DNA of 60,489 nucleotides from Bacteroidota bacterium (GCA_016868835.1 VGFR01000002.1:1-60489); one strand, 5' to 3'; positions 33,430-43,668 are shown, counted from the stretch's first letter. Notes: generated by a model not told the origin, from the sequence alone. Numbers and translations are program-made.

Positions 33430-35223
33430 GTGTCAAAAAAAAAATATTCAAGTAGTTTCGGTTTATTCAAGTATCTCAAGCCCTATGCTTTCATTTTTAG
33501 CTTAGGGCTTTTGCTTTTAGTTGTATCAGGGCTTTTGGTAATTGTTATCACAGCATTATTAGGCTTTTTAATGAGTCCCACCGGACAAAGCGCTATCCCG
33601 GGCGGTGCAATGAGCCAACAAATTTTAAAAATATTTAATTGGCAAGGAGAATCTGCAACATCACAGACGCTGTTTGTCTTAGTTGGGCTTCTAATTATTC
33701 AGGGAGTATTCTCATTTTTCAGAGTGTATATTTTCGCTTATGTCACTGAGAACGCCATGTTTCAGCTTAGAAAGGATACGTTTTCAAAACTCATTCGCAT
33801 GCCCATGCAGTTCTACAATGAGAAACGAGTTGGCGATTTGAGCAGTAGGCTTACATCTGACATTACAGCCATTCAAGAAACACTCACTACAACTCTCGCC
33901 GAATTTTTGCGTCAATCTGTAATTATTGTTGTTGGTGTAGGTTGGCTTGTTGCTTATTCTCCGTATTTAACACTAGTTATGTTGGGCAGCTTACCTGTCA
34001 TTATTGTGATTTTGGTCTTTTTCGGCAGATTTATCAAAAAGCTGAGCAAAGAAACACAAGATAAAGTAGCTGAAGCTGGAGTTGTAATTAATGAATCCTT
34101 CACTAGCATTACTAGTGTTAAAGGCTTTTCCAATGAACCTTATGAATCTTCTCGATTCACAGAAAAGATATCTTTTGTTAAGCAATTTGCCATGAAAAGT
34201 GCGGTGTGGCGGGGAATGTTTGGAACTTTCATTATCATATTTCTGTTCGGAGCACTTGGACTCGTCATTGGCGTTGGAGCATACTTGCAACAATCAGGTC
34301 AACTATCGGCAGATATTTTACCTCAATTCATTATGCTAACCGGGTTAGTAGCAGGATCTATTGGCGGTCTTGCCGCCCAAATGGGTTCTTTGCAACGTAG
34401 CTTCGGCATTATAGATTCAGTAATGGAAATTTTAGCTATGGATTCTGAAGAATTACCTGTAGAAGCCTCCGCAACGCCAAAACTGAAAGGGGAAATTGAA
34501 TTTAGAGACATTTCGTTTGCATATCCAAGCAGACCTGAATCTCTCATATTGAACCAGGTTAATTTAACCATTAAACCTGGTCAACAGATTGCATTGGTTG
34601 GCTCTTCCGGATCGGGGAAATCAACCATTGCGAATTTGGCACTTCGTTTTTATGATATTACCACCGGTGAAATTTTATTCGACGGAGAATCCGCGAAACA
34701 GAAGTCATTGCGTGATATTCGGAATAATATGGCTTATGTACCTCAAGAAGTGTTATTATTTGGAGGAACCATTTATGAAAACATTCGATATGGAAATCCA
34801 CTCGCGACGGAAGAGGAAGTTTTCGATGCAGCAAAAAAAGCAAACGCTTTCGAATTTGTTTCAAATTTCCCAGAACAATTTCAGACCATAGTTGGTGAGC
34901 GCGGGATTCAACTTTCGGGGGGTCAGCGTCAACGCATTGCAATTGCGAGGGCCATATTAAAAAACCCAGCGATTTTGATTTTAGACGAAGCCACTTCTGC
35001 CCTTGACAGTGAAAATGAAAAATTGGTTCAACAAGCCTTGAATGAACTCATGCAAAACAGGACGAGTATTGTTATTGCTCATAGGCTCTCTACCATTCGT
35101 CAGGCCGATTGCATTTATGTCATTGAGGAAGGAAAAATTCTCGAATTTGGTACACATCAAGAGCTCTTGAGTCAAAATGGCGCTTATAAACGCATGTTGG
35201 AGATTCAAGAACAATTGAATTGA
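33430..35223 (+). CDS. ABC exporter, fused permease and ATPase (MsbA-like)
   Basis: 597 residues with a GTG start. Six membrane helices (about 15-320), then the nucleotide-binding domain with Walker A LVGSSGSGKSTIAN near 395, Q-loop YVPQEVLLFGGT, signature RGIQLSGGQRQRIAIAR, Walker B AILILDEATSALDS, and H-loop IVIAHRLSTI. Homodimeric exporter of lipids or drugs. The adjacent acyltransferase would suit a lipid substrate, but nothing in the sequence fixes it. It lies 16 bases before that gene. Confidence 0.92.
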   Translation: MSKKKYSSSFGLFKYLKPYAFIFSLGLLLLVVSGLLVIVITALLGFLMSPTGQSAIPGGAMSQQILKIFNWQGESATSQTLFVLVGLLIIQGVFSFFRVYIFAYVTENAMFQLRKDTFSKLIRMPMQFYNEKRVGDLSSRLTSDITAIQETLTTTLAEFLRQSVIIVVGVGWLVAYSPYLTLVMLGSLPVIIVILVFFGRFIKKLSKETQDKVAEAGVVINESFTSITSVKGFSNEPYESSRFTEKISFVKQFAMKSAVWRGMFGTFIIIFLFGALGLVIGVGAYLQQSGQLSADILPQFIMLTGLVAGSIGGLAAQMGSLQRSFGIIDSVMEILAMDSEELPVEASATPKLKGEIEFRDISFAYPSRPESLILNQVNLTIKPGQQIALVGSSGSGKSTIANLALRFYDITTGEILFDGESAKQKSLRDIRNNMAYVPQEVLLFGGTIYENIRYGNPLATEEEVFDAAKKANAFEFVSNFPEQFQTIVGERGIQLSGGQRQRIAIARAILKNPAILILDEATSALDSENEKLVQQALNELMQNRTSIVIAHRLSTIRQADCIYVIEEGKILEFGTHQELLSQNGAYKRMLEIQEQLN

Positions 35224-35239
35224 AATAGGCTGAAAAATA

Positions 35240-36547
35240 ATGGGTAAGAGAAAAATATTATATGAAGTTTTAAGGCCAATTATTTCAAGCGGTCTCAGAC
35301 TTTTTCACGATGAGTTATACGTATTCGGATATGAAAATTTAAAGGGTAGTCATATTCCAACCATTGTTGTTGCCAATCACCAGAATGCCCTTTTAGATCC
35401 CATCCTGTGCAGTACAGTATTCTATGAGCAATTGCATTGGTTGACTCGTTCCGACGTTTTTAAGCCAGGAATCATCTCTTGGATTCTAAAACACATTAAC
35501 ATGCAGCCTGTATATCGGGAACGAGATAATGTAGATGGCATGCGTGAACGCAATGAAATTATTTTTGAAGAGTGCTACAAAAGATTGCATCAAGGTGCTT
35601 GGATCAGTTTATTTCCTGAGGGAACACACCGAGGCAAAAAAGCGCTTATTCGACCATTGAAGAAAGGCGCTAGTCGACTCATTGTGGGTACGTTCGAAAA
35701 CAATCCTGAATTAAACCACATACGTATTGTCCCCGTTGGACTTGAATATGAGCGTTTACAGGACCCTGCTGGAAACATTCTCGTGCGCATTGGCGAGCCT
35801 ATTGTCTTGACTAAGCAGGACTATAACACTGCCAACAAAGCCATTTGGAATAACGAACTCACCAATGAAATTACAGAGCATATTAGTTCATGTATGCTTG
35901 ATGTTCCAGTTGAACTCGATGAGCATTATGATGAAGTATTGCTTATTCAAGAGTTGTTTGTAAACATGCGAATTGAACTATCATGGGGAGAGGCAAATGT
36001 TGAATTTCAAAAATGGATGCGCAACGGTGGTATGAATTCTCCTCAATTGCTGGAACAGGCCGCCAGCTTCAAACTAAAAGAATCTGAGTTACAAATTGAA
36101 GAACGTCAATGGCGATGCGAACGAAAATTAAGTTGGAGCCGACTCATTACACAATTCGTACTTTTTCCATGCGTAGCTCTTGGAATTATTGCTTTCCTTC
36201 CAATTTCAACACTGACCGAAAAATTTGTCACCAACAAAGTCAAGGATCCCCTTTTCAAAAACAGTATTCGCATCGCTTTCAAAACATTTTTAGGTTCTCT
36301 TTATACACTCATACTAGCAACTGTTTTTTCTTTTATCATTCCCATCAATTTCTTAATCATTTTATTCACCCTTCTTGGATTGGGTGTATTGGGTGTTCGA
36401 GGAAAAATGTTTTGGAAAACATGGATGGAATATATCAATTTCAAATCGAAAATATCTGGCAATAGTGATCTTGCCTTAGCCTATTTGAAAGAAAGAAACA
36501 GCCTTATTCAATTAATAAAAACGCTTCACAATGAAACGAATAAATAG
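35240..36547 (+). CDS. PlsC-like acyltransferase with C-terminal membrane segments
   Basis: 435 residues. The acyltransferase half (1-230) has NHQNALLD at 46-53, SDVFKPGIISWIL and FPEGTHRGKKALI. The catalytic box reads H-x5-D instead of the common H-x4-D, a spacing also used by a GPT2-like subgroup of glycerol-phosphate acyltransferases as far as I recall. The C-terminal part carries two hydrophobic segments (about 305-325 and 350-395) that anchor it to the inner membrane. Likely role: acylation of a glycerol-phosphate or lysolipid. It overlaps the VOC gene by 17 bases. Confidence 0.8.
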   Translation: MGKRKILYEVLRPIISSGLRLFHDELYVFGYENLKGSHIPTIVVANHQNALLDPILCSTVFYEQLHWLTRSDVFKPGIISWILKHINMQPVYRERDNVDGMRERNEIIFEECYKRLHQGAWISLFPEGTHRGKKALIRPLKKGASRLIVGTFENNPELNHIRIVPVGLEYERLQDPAGNILVRIGEPIVLTKQDYNTANKAIWNNELTNEITEHISSCMLDVPVELDEHYDEVLLIQELFVNMRIELSWGEANVEFQKWMRNGGMNSPQLLEQAASFKLKESELQIEERQWRCERKLSWSRLITQFVLFPCVALGIIAFLPISTLTEKFVTNKVKDPLFKNSIRIAFKTFLGSLYTLILATVFSFIIPINFLIILFTLLGLGVLGVRGKMFWKTWMEYINFKSKISGNSDLALAYLKERNSLIQLIKTLHNETNK

Positions 36548-37586
36548 TATACAACATATCGGAGTTGCTGTGCAGGATATTGATGCAGCATTGAAGTTTT
36601 ATCGCAAAGTTTTCGGAATGAACATTCCATTTTTCGATTCCATACAACCTGCACCTTTAATGGATGTATATACCAAGCAAGAGACCATTACCAAAAGGGC
36701 AAGTATGGTTATGAATTTGCAGGGAGGATGTGCCATGGAAGTTATTCGACCTACCTCATTTCAACCTCGGAAAGCTGATTTTGAAATACAAGTAGGTGAC
36801 ATTCACATTTTCCAAGTACACTTCAAAACGTGTAACATTGAAAAAATGCACGAACACTGCATAAATCAGGGAGTACCTGAATTGTCTAGGGTCGAAAAAA
36901 ACCCTCTAAATCAACCTATATTCGATTTGAAAGATCTAGATGGAAACATGTTTCGCATTGAAGAATCTGACGAAAAATATTACAACATGGGGCATGCAAG
37001 TAATGGTGTTGTAGGCTGCACTATTGGTGTAACCAACATTGAAAAATCTATGAAGCTTTATGCTGAAATATTGGGATATGACAAGGTCTTATTCGATGAG
37101 ACAGGAGTTTTCACGGACTACAGTCATCTACCAGGAGGGAATGGGAAGTTTAGACGTGTCCGATTGGAACAAAGTGCACCAACCGGAGGCGGATTTGCCA
37201 AGGTCATTGGAAAAACGTTTATTGAGCTGGTGCAAGCCCTTGACCGCACTCCAAATCGTATCTTCAAAGGACGAATCTGGGGTGACTCGGGCTTTGTTCA
37301 TTTGGGGTTAGATGTAAAAAACATGACCGACCTAGGTGTTGCACTAGACAACTCAGGATTCGGATTCAGATGTGATAGTTCAAATGCCTTGAGCATGGGA
37401 AAAACTCGTGTTCATTGCACGTATATTGATGATCCCGATGGTACCCTCATAGAGTGTATTGAAGTATACAAAGTTCCCATCATTGAGAAATGGGGAGTTT
37501 TCCTTGATGTTGAAAAAAGAGATCCGTTAAAGCCTCTTCCCAATTTCATGTTAAAGGCTTTGAGATTCTCAAAGATTAAGGACTAA
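36531..37586 (+). CDS. Two-domain VOC-family (glyoxalase/dioxygenase-like) protein
   Basis: 351 residues. Two vicinal-oxygen-chelate units: residues 1-145 (INSIQHIGVAVQDIDAALKFY ... FDLKDLDGNMFRIEES, written here as the start and end motifs) and 155-310 (VGCTIGVTNIEKSMKLY, GFVHLGLDVKNM, YIDDPDGTLIECIEVY). The second domain keeps His and Glu positions that can bind a metal. The size is close to 4-hydroxyphenylpyruvate dioxygenase, but its C-terminal signature is absent. Reaction unknown. Translation is coupled to the acyltransferase through a 17-base overlap, so a lipid or pigment pathway is possible. Confidence 0.72.
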   Translation: MKRINSIQHIGVAVQDIDAALKFYRKVFGMNIPFFDSIQPAPLMDVYTKQETITKRASMVMNLQGGCAMEVIRPTSFQPRKADFEIQVGDIHIFQVHFKTCNIEKMHEHCINQGVPELSRVEKNPLNQPIFDLKDLDGNMFRIEESDEKYYNMGHASNGVVGCTIGVTNIEKSMKLYAEILGYDKVLFDETGVFTDYSHLPGGNGKFRRVRLEQSAPTGGGFAKVIGKTFIELVQALDRTPNRIFKGRIWGDSGFVHLGLDVKNMTDLGVALDNSGFGFRCDSSNALSMGKTRVHCTYIDDPDGTLIECIEVYKVPIIEKWGVFLDVEKRDPLKPLPNFMLKALRFSKIKD

Positions 37587-38380
37587 CGAGCTGATTGCTT
37601 TCTCAGAATCTGGGAAAATAATCTCGGGAAATATCGGTTTAGAAATAAGCCCAACAATTCTCTTCCTCCAACCCCGAACTCTTTTTTCTTTCGCGAAACA
37701 CCCTTCAAAATTTGCTCTGCACATTTTTCAGGGGAGGTCCCCGTTGCTTGGTGCGGATCCATTGCTCCATTAATACTCCCATCTGCCAAAACTGCATTCT
37801 TTGAAATTTCAGTGGCAATAAAACCAGGAGTTATAAGTGTCACTTGAATACCTTTATCCTCCACTTCCATTCGCAATGAATCGAAAAATCCATGCAATGC
37901 ATGCTTTGACGCTGCATAAGCCGATCTCAAGAAAAACCCCCATTTACCTGTGAGGCTGGAAATAGCTACAATTTGCCCAGATTTCCGCATTAACATTTGA
38001 GCTAGTACCAATTTGGTTAAATGAATTTGACCAAAATAGTTTACTTCCATCAATCGCCTGTCAATCTCAATGGGAGTATCCTGCGTTAAAGACCGTTGGC
38101 TCATTCCCCCGTTGTTAATCAGTATGTCTATTTGATATCGTTCTAAAACCCACTTCGTCTTTTCCTCGATATCGTTTGAATTTGCCAAATCTAAAGGAAC
38201 AACTACAATATTTGATGATTGATTACACGACTCATTCACCTCGAGCAATTCTTTCTCTCTTCTTGAAGAGAGTATAATTACTTCAGCTTCCCCAGCCAAA
38301 CCACGGGCAAGTGCTGCGCCAATGCCACTGCTAGCACCAGTTATCCAAACTGTTTTGTGATTGTAATATGACTCTCTCAT
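37583..38380 (-). CDS. SDR-family oxidoreductase
   Basis: 265 residues. Cofactor motif VWITGASSGIGAALARG, INNGGMSQRS in place of NNAG, catalytic SAYAASKHALHGF, and a hydrophobic tail after IEGVSRKKKEFGVG-like sequence. It belongs to the DHRS7-like 'extended tail' SDRs, which often act on lipids or retinoid-like compounds. Convergent with the VOC gene; the two stop codons overlap (CTAA, 4 bases). Confidence 0.83.
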   Translation of the reverse strand: MRESYYNHKTVWITGASSGIGAALARGLAGEAEVIILSSRREKELLEVNESCNQSSNIVVVPLDLANSNDIEEKTKWVLERYQIDILINNGGMSQRSLTQDTPIEIDRRLMEVNYFGQIHLTKLVLAQMLMRKSGQIVAISSLTGKWGFFLRSAYAASKHALHGFFDSLRMEVEDKGIQVTLITPGFIATEISKNAVLADGSINGAMDPHQATGTSPEKCAEQILKGVSRKKKEFGVGGRELLGLFLNRYFPRLFSQILRKQSAR

Positions 38381-38489
38381 GGAAGATTTGAAAAATAAAA
38401 ATTTAACTTTGTGTTAACGCACCGAAGGCCAAATGCTTTCAAAAAACACGCTAATTTAGTTGCATTAAATTATCAAAGATTATTAAAGT

Positions 38490-39167
38490 ATGCAAGCTAA
38501 ACCAAAAATTCTTTGTGTGGATGATGAGCGTGATATCTTGGATTTACTTTTATTTAATCTAGAAAAAGAAGATTTCGAAGTCTATACTGCGAGCAATGGA
38601 AAAGAAGCCGTTGAAGTTGCGAAAAAAACAACCCCTGATTTAATCATAATGGACGTAATGATGCCCGAAATGGATGGTATGGAAGCATGCAGAGTCATTC
38701 GTGAAACTCCGGGCTTGAAGAACACCTTGATTACATTTCTTACAGCTCGAAATGAGGATTACAGTCAAATAGCAGGTTTCGAGGCTGGTGCTGATGACTA
38801 TATAGCCAAGCCCATTCGTCCGAGATTACTCATTTCTAAAATTCGGGCAATGTTGCGAAGAAATACGGCGTCTGAGGTAACTGAGCAAGTATCACTTGGA
38901 CCAATTCAAATTGACAAAGAAAAATATCTCGTAATCAAAGACGGCGAAAGCATTCAATTGCCAAAAAAGGAATTTGAATTACTCTTACTCTTATCAAGCG
39001 CTCCGGGTCGCGTTTTCACTAGAGAAAATATCTTAAATACAATTTGGGGAAACGATGTCATTGTAGGTGACAGAACCATTGACGTGCACATTCGTAAACT
39101 CCGTGAAAAACTTGGTGACGATTTATTTAAGACAATTAAAGGAGTTGGTTATAAATTCGAAGCGTGA
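38490..39167 (+). CDS. OmpR/PhoB-family response regulator
   Basis: 225 residues. Receiver domain (1-120) with acidic pocket CVDDERDILDLL, phosphoacceptor Asp in LIIMDVMMPEMDGMEA, switch Thr/Lys in FLTARNED and DYIAKPIRPRL. The winged-helix output domain (about 130-225) contains PKKEFELLLLLSSAPGRVF and DRTIDVHIRKLREKLG and ends IKGVGYKFEA. Together with the kinase it forms a PhoBR-type pair, in which phosphate limitation is the commonest signal. The stop overlaps the kinase start by 4 bases. Confidence 0.92.
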   Translation: MQAKPKILCVDDERDILDLLLFNLEKEDFEVYTASNGKEAVEVAKKTTPDLIIMDVMMPEMDGMEACRVIRETPGLKNTLITFLTARNEDYSQIAGFEAGADDYIAKPIRPRLLISKIRAMLRRNTASEVTEQVSLGPIQIDKEKYLVIKDGESIQLPKKEFELLLLLSSAPGRVFTRENILNTIWGNDVIVGDRTIDVHIRKLREKLGDDLFKTIKGVGYKFEA

Positions 39168-40204
39168 AGCTGAGAACACCAAAACAAATTGCATTCATCT
39201 CGACCCTTGTCATTGTTCTGCCATTGGCGGTCCTGTATTTTTTAATTGCCTATTTGCTAGAAAGGGATTTCGAAATTCAACTCCTGCTCCTTTTTATAAT
39301 TTTAGCATCGAGCATTTCCTATTTCGTAATCTCGAGATACATTGAAAAATTCATATACAGTAAAGTAAAAATCATCTACAAAACCATTCACTCTTTTAAA
39401 AGTCAAGGCGAAAAAAATCAACTTGAAATGAGTTCTGATGTTTTAAGAGAGGTAAATGATGATGTTGCTGAATGGGCGAATGAGAAAATCAAAGAAATCA
39501 AAGAACTTCAGAGTAAAGATGATTTTAGAAAAGAGTTTGTTGGAAATTTATCGCATGAATTGAAAACTCCACTCTTCAGTTTACAGGGCTACCTCGAGAC
39601 GTTGCAAGACAATCCGAATCTAGATACTGAAGTACGTGATCGCTTTCTAGAAAGGGCATTACAAAGCAGTGGGCGCCTTTCGGATTTGGTGGCAGATTTA
39701 GATGAAATTTCGAAATTAGAAAGTGGAAATGTTCCTTTGCAACTATCTCGCTTCGAATTGATAACCTTGGCCAAAGAAATAACAGAATCTCTTGAAAAAT
39801 CGGCTGGCAAAAACTGCATACAACTCTTCGTTAAATCTGAACCGAACCAAGAAATTTGGGTATCAGCAGATCGAAAAAGAATTGCACAAGTATTGAGTAA
39901 TTTGGTAGTGAATAGCATCAATTATGGTCAACTAAATGGGACCACCAAGATCCGATTTTACGACATGAATGATACCATCCTTGTTGAAGTAGCTGACAAT
40001 GGAATTGGAATGAGTAAAAAGCATCTTCCTCGTCTTTTTGAGCGTTTTTACAGAGTAGATAAGAGCAGATCTAGACACGAAGGAGGATCTGGCCTTGGAC
40101 TAGCCATATGTAAACACATTATAGAAACACACAATCAGACTATTAGTGTGCGCAGCACAGAAGAAGTTGGAAGCACCTTTGCCTTCACGCTGCAAAAAGC
40201 ATAA
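39164..40204 (+). CDS. PhoR-like sensor histidine kinase
   Basis: 346 residues with a GTG start in a GTGA overlap. Two membrane helices (about 8-28 and 34-56) with almost no periplasmic loop, a linker, the phosphoacceptor box FVGNLSHELKTPLFSLQGY (His near 129), then the ATPase domain: N box QVLSNLVVNSINYG, G1 VADNGIGMS, F box LFERFYRVDKSRS, G2 GGSGLGLAICK. The short extracytoplasmic part implies sensing through a membrane partner, such as PstS/PhoU in the phosphate system. Partner genes are not in the window. Confidence 0.92.
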   Translation: MKLRTPKQIAFISTLVIVLPLAVLYFLIAYLLERDFEIQLLLLFIILASSISYFVISRYIEKFIYSKVKIIYKTIHSFKSQGEKNQLEMSSDVLREVNDDVAEWANEKIKEIKELQSKDDFRKEFVGNLSHELKTPLFSLQGYLETLQDNPNLDTEVRDRFLERALQSSGRLSDLVADLDEISKLESGNVPLQLSRFELITLAKEITESLEKSAGKNCIQLFVKSEPNQEIWVSADRKRIAQVLSNLVVNSINYGQLNGTTKIRFYDMNDTILVEVADNGIGMSKKHLPRLFERFYRVDKSRSRHEGGSGLGLAICKHIIETHNQTISVRSTEEVGSTFAFTLQKA

Positions 40205-40231
40205 TCTTTTTTTGTTCTGAACCGAGCGAAT

Positions 40232-40239
40232 TACTTTTG
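40232..40239 (+). promoter_or_regulatory. Putative -7 promoter element
   Basis: TACTTTTG (TAnnTTTG), 40 bases upstream of the mfd ATG at 40280. Confidence 0.45.
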
Positions 40240-40279
40240 TTCTTGCCTCGGGAAAACATTCTCGGGGCTAAAATCATTT

Positions 40280-43200
40280 ATGGCCGCACCATTTCATACT
40301 TATTGGAGACCCGATTCTGAATTAATTCAAACAGCACTACAAACATTCTCAAAACTGTTTTTGAAAGGATTAACGGGTTCATCCACTGCAGGTCTTTGTG
40401 CAGCGCATTTCGATTTTCAAAAGCAAAATATTCTTGTCGTATGTGAAGACAAGGAGCGTGCAGCCTACTTCATGAATGACCTTCAAAGTTTTTTGTCCAT
40501 TTCATCAGAAGATTCGCATTCCCCATTGCTATTCTTTCCAAGAACAGCTCGGATTGCATACGAAGTGGAACAAACTGAAAATGCAAATATTGCCACTCGA
40601 ACGGAAGTGTTGAAAAAAATTGAGCAAGCCACAAAACCACTCATCACCATCACCTACGCCGAAGCTCTTTTTGAAAAAGTCATTGCTAGAAAAGAACTAC
40701 AATCCAAAACTATTCTTTTCGAGGTAGGCTCGAATTATAACATGGATCAACTCGATGAACTCTTTCAAGAAATAGAATTCGAAAAAGTAGATTATGTTTT
40801 TGAACCCGGTCAATATGCTATCCGTGGTGGAATTTTAGATGTCTACTCATACAGTTTTGAATTTCCGTTTCGCATTGAGTTCTTCGATACCGAAATTGAG
40901 AGCATTCGGAAATTCGATCCAACAACACAGCTATCTGTTGCAAAAATGACCAAAGCTGTTGTTGTACCCAACACAAAGAAAATTCATTTGGAAGAGACAC
41001 GCGTTTCACTTTTGGATTTCATGAATGACGAGACTCTAATTTGGGTTGAAAACACAGATTTACTTTTAAAGAAATTAGACGTTGAATTCGAAAAAGCCGA
41101 GGTTCGGTTTGAACGACTTCGACCTGAACTTCAACATATACCTCCGCACGAATTATTCTGTACCAAGCATACTATTTATCAGAGTCTAAAGGCCAAAAGA
41201 GTCATTGAATTTGGTGGCGCAAGACACTTCATTGAATCGGTCATAGAGTTTGATTTAACACCACAACCCAGTTTTAATAAAAATTTCGAGATACTCTACC
41301 AACACTTTGAAAATCTTAGAAAACAGGGTTATAAAATTTATTTGGTTGCAGGTCAAACGAAACAACTTGAACGTGTAGAACAGATATTCAATGATAAACT
41401 ATTCGTTCAAAATTATGAAGCCAAGATTCTAGAAATTAGTTCTGGATTTATTGATAATCAGAAAAAAATTGGGGTCTATACAGACCACCAAATTTTTCAA
41501 CGCTACCATCGCTTCAAATTGAAAGAAGGGTTTTCAAAAAATAAAGAGGCCCTTACTTTAAAAGAAATTCTTGCACTTCAACCAGGTGATTATGTAGTAC
41601 ACATTGATCATGGTGTTGGAAAATTTAGCGGGTTACAAAAAATCGATGTCAATGGGAAAGAACAGGAAGCCATTCGATTAACATACAAAGGGGGAGATAT
41701 TCTCTACGTAAGTATACACTCTCTTCACAGAATAAGCAAATACAGCGGAAAGGAAGGTGCAGTTCCGAGTATGGATAAATTGGGTAGTAATGCCTGGCAA
41801 AATCTGAAACGAAAAACCAAGAACAAAGTCAAAGAAATTGCCTTTGATCTCATTCAATTATATGCAAAAAGAAAGTCTACTAAGGGACATGCTTTTCAAT
41901 CCGACGGATACATACAAACCGAACTTGAGGCATCTTTTATGTATGAAGACACTCCTGATCAATTGAAAGCGACAAAAGCCGTGAAGGAAGATATGGAATC
42001 ACCATCGCCCATGGATCGCCTAATCTGTGGTGATGTGGGTTTTGGGAAAACTGAAATTGCAATTCGAGCAGCTTGCAAATCTGCCAGTGAGGGAAAGCAG
42101 GTTGCGGTGCTTGTGCCAACAACCATTCTATCCATTCAACATTACAAGAGTTTCAAGAATAGATTAAAAGATTTCCCTATTCGTATCGATTACATTAATC
42201 GATTTAAGTCATCGAAAGAACAAGCTTCCACTTTAGAATTAGTGAAAAATGGAAAGGTTGACATTCTAATTGGCACACACGCCATTTTGAGCAAAAAAGT
42301 AGAGTTCAATGATTTAGGATTGATGATTATAGATGAAGAGCAGAAATTTGGAGTTGCCGCTAAGGACAAATTAAAAACGTTCAGAGCCAATATTGATACA
42401 CTCACATTAACAGCAACGCCTATACCTCGAACACTTCAATTTTCATTAATGGGTGCACGCGATTTGAGCATCATTCAAACTCCACCTCCAAACCGAATAC
42501 CCGTTCGGACAGAATTACTTTCCTTCAATGAAGAAATTATTCGTGATGCAGTCAGTTATGAGGTACAGCGGGGCGGACAAGTCTTCTTTGTTCACAATCG
42601 TGTTCAAAATTTGCCCGAGATGGCAGGATTAATTCAACGCGTATGCCCCGACGTGCGTATTGGTTTTGCTCATGGTCAATTGAGCGGAGAAAAATTGGAA
42701 GAAGTCATGACTGGATTCATAGAAGGAGAATTTGATGTATTGGTAAGCACAGCCATTGTAGAAAGTGGAATAGACATTGCAAATGCGAACACCATTATCA
42801 TCAATGATGCACAAAATTTTGGAATGAGTGATATCCATCAACTCAGAGGACGTGTGGGAAGAAATAACAAACAGGCATTTTGTTATTTACTCGTGCCAAG
42901 TGTTCTGCATATGACAGATGACGCACGAAAGCGGCTCACGGCCATTGAACAATTTTCAGATCTAGGATCGGGAATGCATATTGCCATGCGTGATTTAGAT
43001 ATTCGGGGTGCAGGAAATTTATTGGGCGGAGAACAGAGTGGTTTTATAAATGACCTCGGATTCGAAACGTATCAGAAAATTCTTGACGAGGCCATTTCAG
43101 AATTGAAACAAGAACATTTCAAAGAGTTAGCAGATGAAGAAATGAAGAAAAATGCTTCATTCGTAAAGGAAACTATACTCGAAACCGATTTTGAATTACT

Positions 43201-43630
43201 GATTCCAGATGAGTACGTTGGAAATATATCAGAACGAATTAATCTGTACAAAACGCTTGATGAATTAGAAAACGAAGATGAAATAATGCAATTCAAGGCG
43301 TCTCTAGAAGATCGATTTGGCGGTATTCCACATCAGGTGAATCAACTCATCGACACCATGAGATTGCGTTGGGTGGCAAGCGAAACAGGAATGGAAAAAT
43401 TAGTTCTAAAAAGCGGGAAAATGATTGGTTATTTTATCTCTCAGCAAGACTCGCCCTTTTATCAGTCCGAGTCCTTTACACGCATTTTGGAATTCATTAA
43501 ACTCAACCCCCACGCAGGTAAAATGTATGAAAAAGAGGAAACGCTGCGTATTTCGTTTTCTGAGGTGACCAAACTAAACCGAGCACATCAACTACTAACC
43601 GCACTCAAAAATGGATCTAAATTGAGTTAA
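40280..43630 (+). CDS. mfd: Transcription-repair coupling factor
   Basis: 1116 residues, normal for Mfd. It removes RNA polymerase stalled at lesions and recruits UvrA. Visible regions: UvrB-like N-terminal module (1-330); RNA-polymerase-interacting domain near 440-500 (LQPGDYVVHIDHGVGKFSGL); translocase motor with Walker A LICGDVGFGKTEIAIRAA, box II LMIIDEEQKFGV, TLTLTATPIPRTLQFS, and the TRG/helicase VI region QLRGRVGRNNKQAFCYLL; and a C-terminal D7 domain. All motor motifs are intact. Confidence 0.97.
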   Translation: MAAPFHTYWRPDSELIQTALQTFSKLFLKGLTGSSTAGLCAAHFDFQKQNILVVCEDKERAAYFMNDLQSFLSISSEDSHSPLLFFPRTARIAYEVEQTENANIATRTEVLKKIEQATKPLITITYAEALFEKVIARKELQSKTILFEVGSNYNMDQLDELFQEIEFEKVDYVFEPGQYAIRGGILDVYSYSFEFPFRIEFFDTEIESIRKFDPTTQLSVAKMTKAVVVPNTKKIHLEETRVSLLDFMNDETLIWVENTDLLLKKLDVEFEKAEVRFERLRPELQHIPPHELFCTKHTIYQSLKAKRVIEFGGARHFIESVIEFDLTPQPSFNKNFEILYQHFENLRKQGYKIYLVAGQTKQLERVEQIFNDKLFVQNYEAKILEISSGFIDNQKKIGVYTDHQIFQRYHRFKLKEGFSKNKEALTLKEILALQPGDYVVHIDHGVGKFSGLQKIDVNGKEQEAIRLTYKGGDILYVSIHSLHRISKYSGKEGAVPSMDKLGSNAWQNLKRKTKNKVKEIAFDLIQLYAKRKSTKGHAFQSDGYIQTELEASFMYEDTPDQLKATKAVKEDMESPSPMDRLICGDVGFGKTEIAIRAACKSASEGKQVAVLVPTTILSIQHYKSFKNRLKDFPIRIDYINRFKSSKEQASTLELVKNGKVDILIGTHAILSKKVEFNDLGLMIIDEEQKFGVAAKDKLKTFRANIDTLTLTATPIPRTLQFSLMGARDLSIIQTPPPNRIPVRTELLSFNEEIIRDAVSYEVQRGGQVFFVHNRVQNLPEMAGLIQRVCPDVRIGFAHGQLSGEKLEEVMTGFIEGEFDVLVSTAIVESGIDIANANTIIINDAQNFGMSDIHQLRGRVGRNNKQAFCYLLVPSVLHMTDDARKRLTAIEQFSDLGSGMHIAMRDLDIRGAGNLLGGEQSGFINDLGFETYQKILDEAISELKQEHFKELADEEMKKNASFVKETILETDFELLIPDEYVGNISERINLYKTLDELENEDEIMQFKASLEDRFGGIPHQVNQLIDTMRLRWVASETGMEKLVLKSGKMIGYFISQQDSPFYQSESFTRILEFIKLNPHAGKMYEKEETLRISFSEVTKLNRAHQLLTALKNGSKLS

Positions 43631-43643
43631 TTCGAATACGTAT

Positions 43644-43651
43644 TACCTTTG
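43644..43651 (+). promoter_or_regulatory. Putative -7 promoter element
   Basis: TACCTTTG, 17 bases before the gltX ATG at 43669. Confidence 0.45.
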
Positions 43652-43668
43652 CCAACCTTCAATAAACT

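Noticed and set aside
33411-33430. Hairpin CTTCGC-8 bases-GCGAAG ending on the GTG of the ABC exporter
   Set aside because: Its left arm lies inside the -7 motif TACCTTCG, upstream of the expected transcript start, so it would not be present in the mRNA.
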